NCBI GenBank assembly: GCA_937915975.1
Contig: CALGGL010000079.1
Span: 1 to 15,684, forward strand
Length of the DNA stretch: 15,684 nt
Direction of reading: 5' to 3'
Source of the DNA: an uncultured Lachnospiraceae bacterium
GTDB taxonomy: Bacteria > Bacillota > Clostridia > Lachnospirales > Lachnospiraceae
Shown one piece after another: positions 15,591 to 15,684 of this stretch. The notes below the pieces were generated by a model. That model saw only the letters and a list, made by a program, of their open reading frames with translations, did not search any database and was not told the origin of the DNA. A program made the position numbers and the translations under genes. Position 1 is the first letter of the stretch; each line of letters starts with the position of its first letter.

Positions 15591-15684
15591 CACCTTTTTC
15601 TTTTCGTATCTGCATTTTTCAAGGTTCGGAACCGTTTATTTCCAGACGCCGGTTTTTTCATACGTCACTTGACACTACCATTTT

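Larger units (their letters stand above)
14481..15684 (+). mobile_element. Insertion sequence, left end missing
   Basis: Base composition rises visibly from about 14481 onward and the encoded protein becomes a DDE transposase. The transposase, the long hairpin behind it and a possible terminal repeat at the window edge (15666-15684, CACTTGACACTACCATTTT) form the right part of an IS. The left end is not seen: the transposase starts abruptly within the HD-GYP frame with no terminal repeat or start codon of its own. This is therefore not a simple insertion of a whole element. The IS family is uncertain; an IS6/IS240-like DDE domain is my best guess. Confidence 0.65.

Noticed and set aside
15337..15615. 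Minus-strand open frame across the transposase end and hairpin
   Set aside because: It overlaps the transposase coding region and a structured repeat, shows no recognisable domain and has no convincing start.

Overview
The window is one long plus-strand gene cluster for beta-1,4-galactan (pectic galactan) use. It fits a Gram-positive Lachnospiraceae-type anaerobe (Butyrivibrio / Lachnospira / Roseburia-like). The grounds are moderately low GC, strong AGGAGG ribosome sites, a family-2 GalT, a lipoprotein galactanase, and many signalling domains typical of gut Clostridia. No marker gene allows a genus or species call.

Layout. Positions 1-340 hold two minus-strand terminators and the last codons of a minus-strand cell-wall hydrolase gene (CW_7 repeat). 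At about 335-372 this fragment abuts a sugar ABC permease gene that has lost its 5' end. From there to about 14480 every gene reads plus with short gaps or overlaps: MalF-type permease (partial), MalG-type permease, a 613-residue unrecognised protein, a small zinc-ribbon protein, a cytoplasmic GH53 galactanase, a LacI-type sugar sensor fused to a GGDEF diguanylate cyclase, galE, galK, a secreted lipoprotein GH53 with Big_4-like and CBM61-like domains, galT (family 2), and a membrane HD-GYP-type protein. From about 14481 the HD-GYP frame runs without a stop into a GC-richer DDE transposase lacking its own start. It is followed by a long imperfect hairpin and what looks like an IS right end at the window edge.

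How the genes work together (family knowledge plus inference). The lipoprotein galactanase cuts galactan outside the cell. The ABC permeases import galacto-oligosaccharides; their binding protein is not in the window. The cytoplasmic GH53 shortens long oligomers, and GalK, GalT and GalE take galactose into glucose-1-phosphate through the Leloir pathway. No recognisable beta-galactosidase (GH2/GH42) is present, so the unknown 613-residue protein, embedded between transporter and galactanase, is a candidate for a missing glycosidase or accessory carbohydrate-active step.

The most interesting system is the pairing, in one apparent operon, of a soluble sugar-sensor diguanylate cyclase with a membrane HD-GYP-type phosphodiesterase. 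This suggests a local circuit linking intracellular galactan products to c-di-GMP. Both ends of the locus are broken joints. Either the locus was rearranged or the assembly is chimeric there, so the end genes should be treated as partial.
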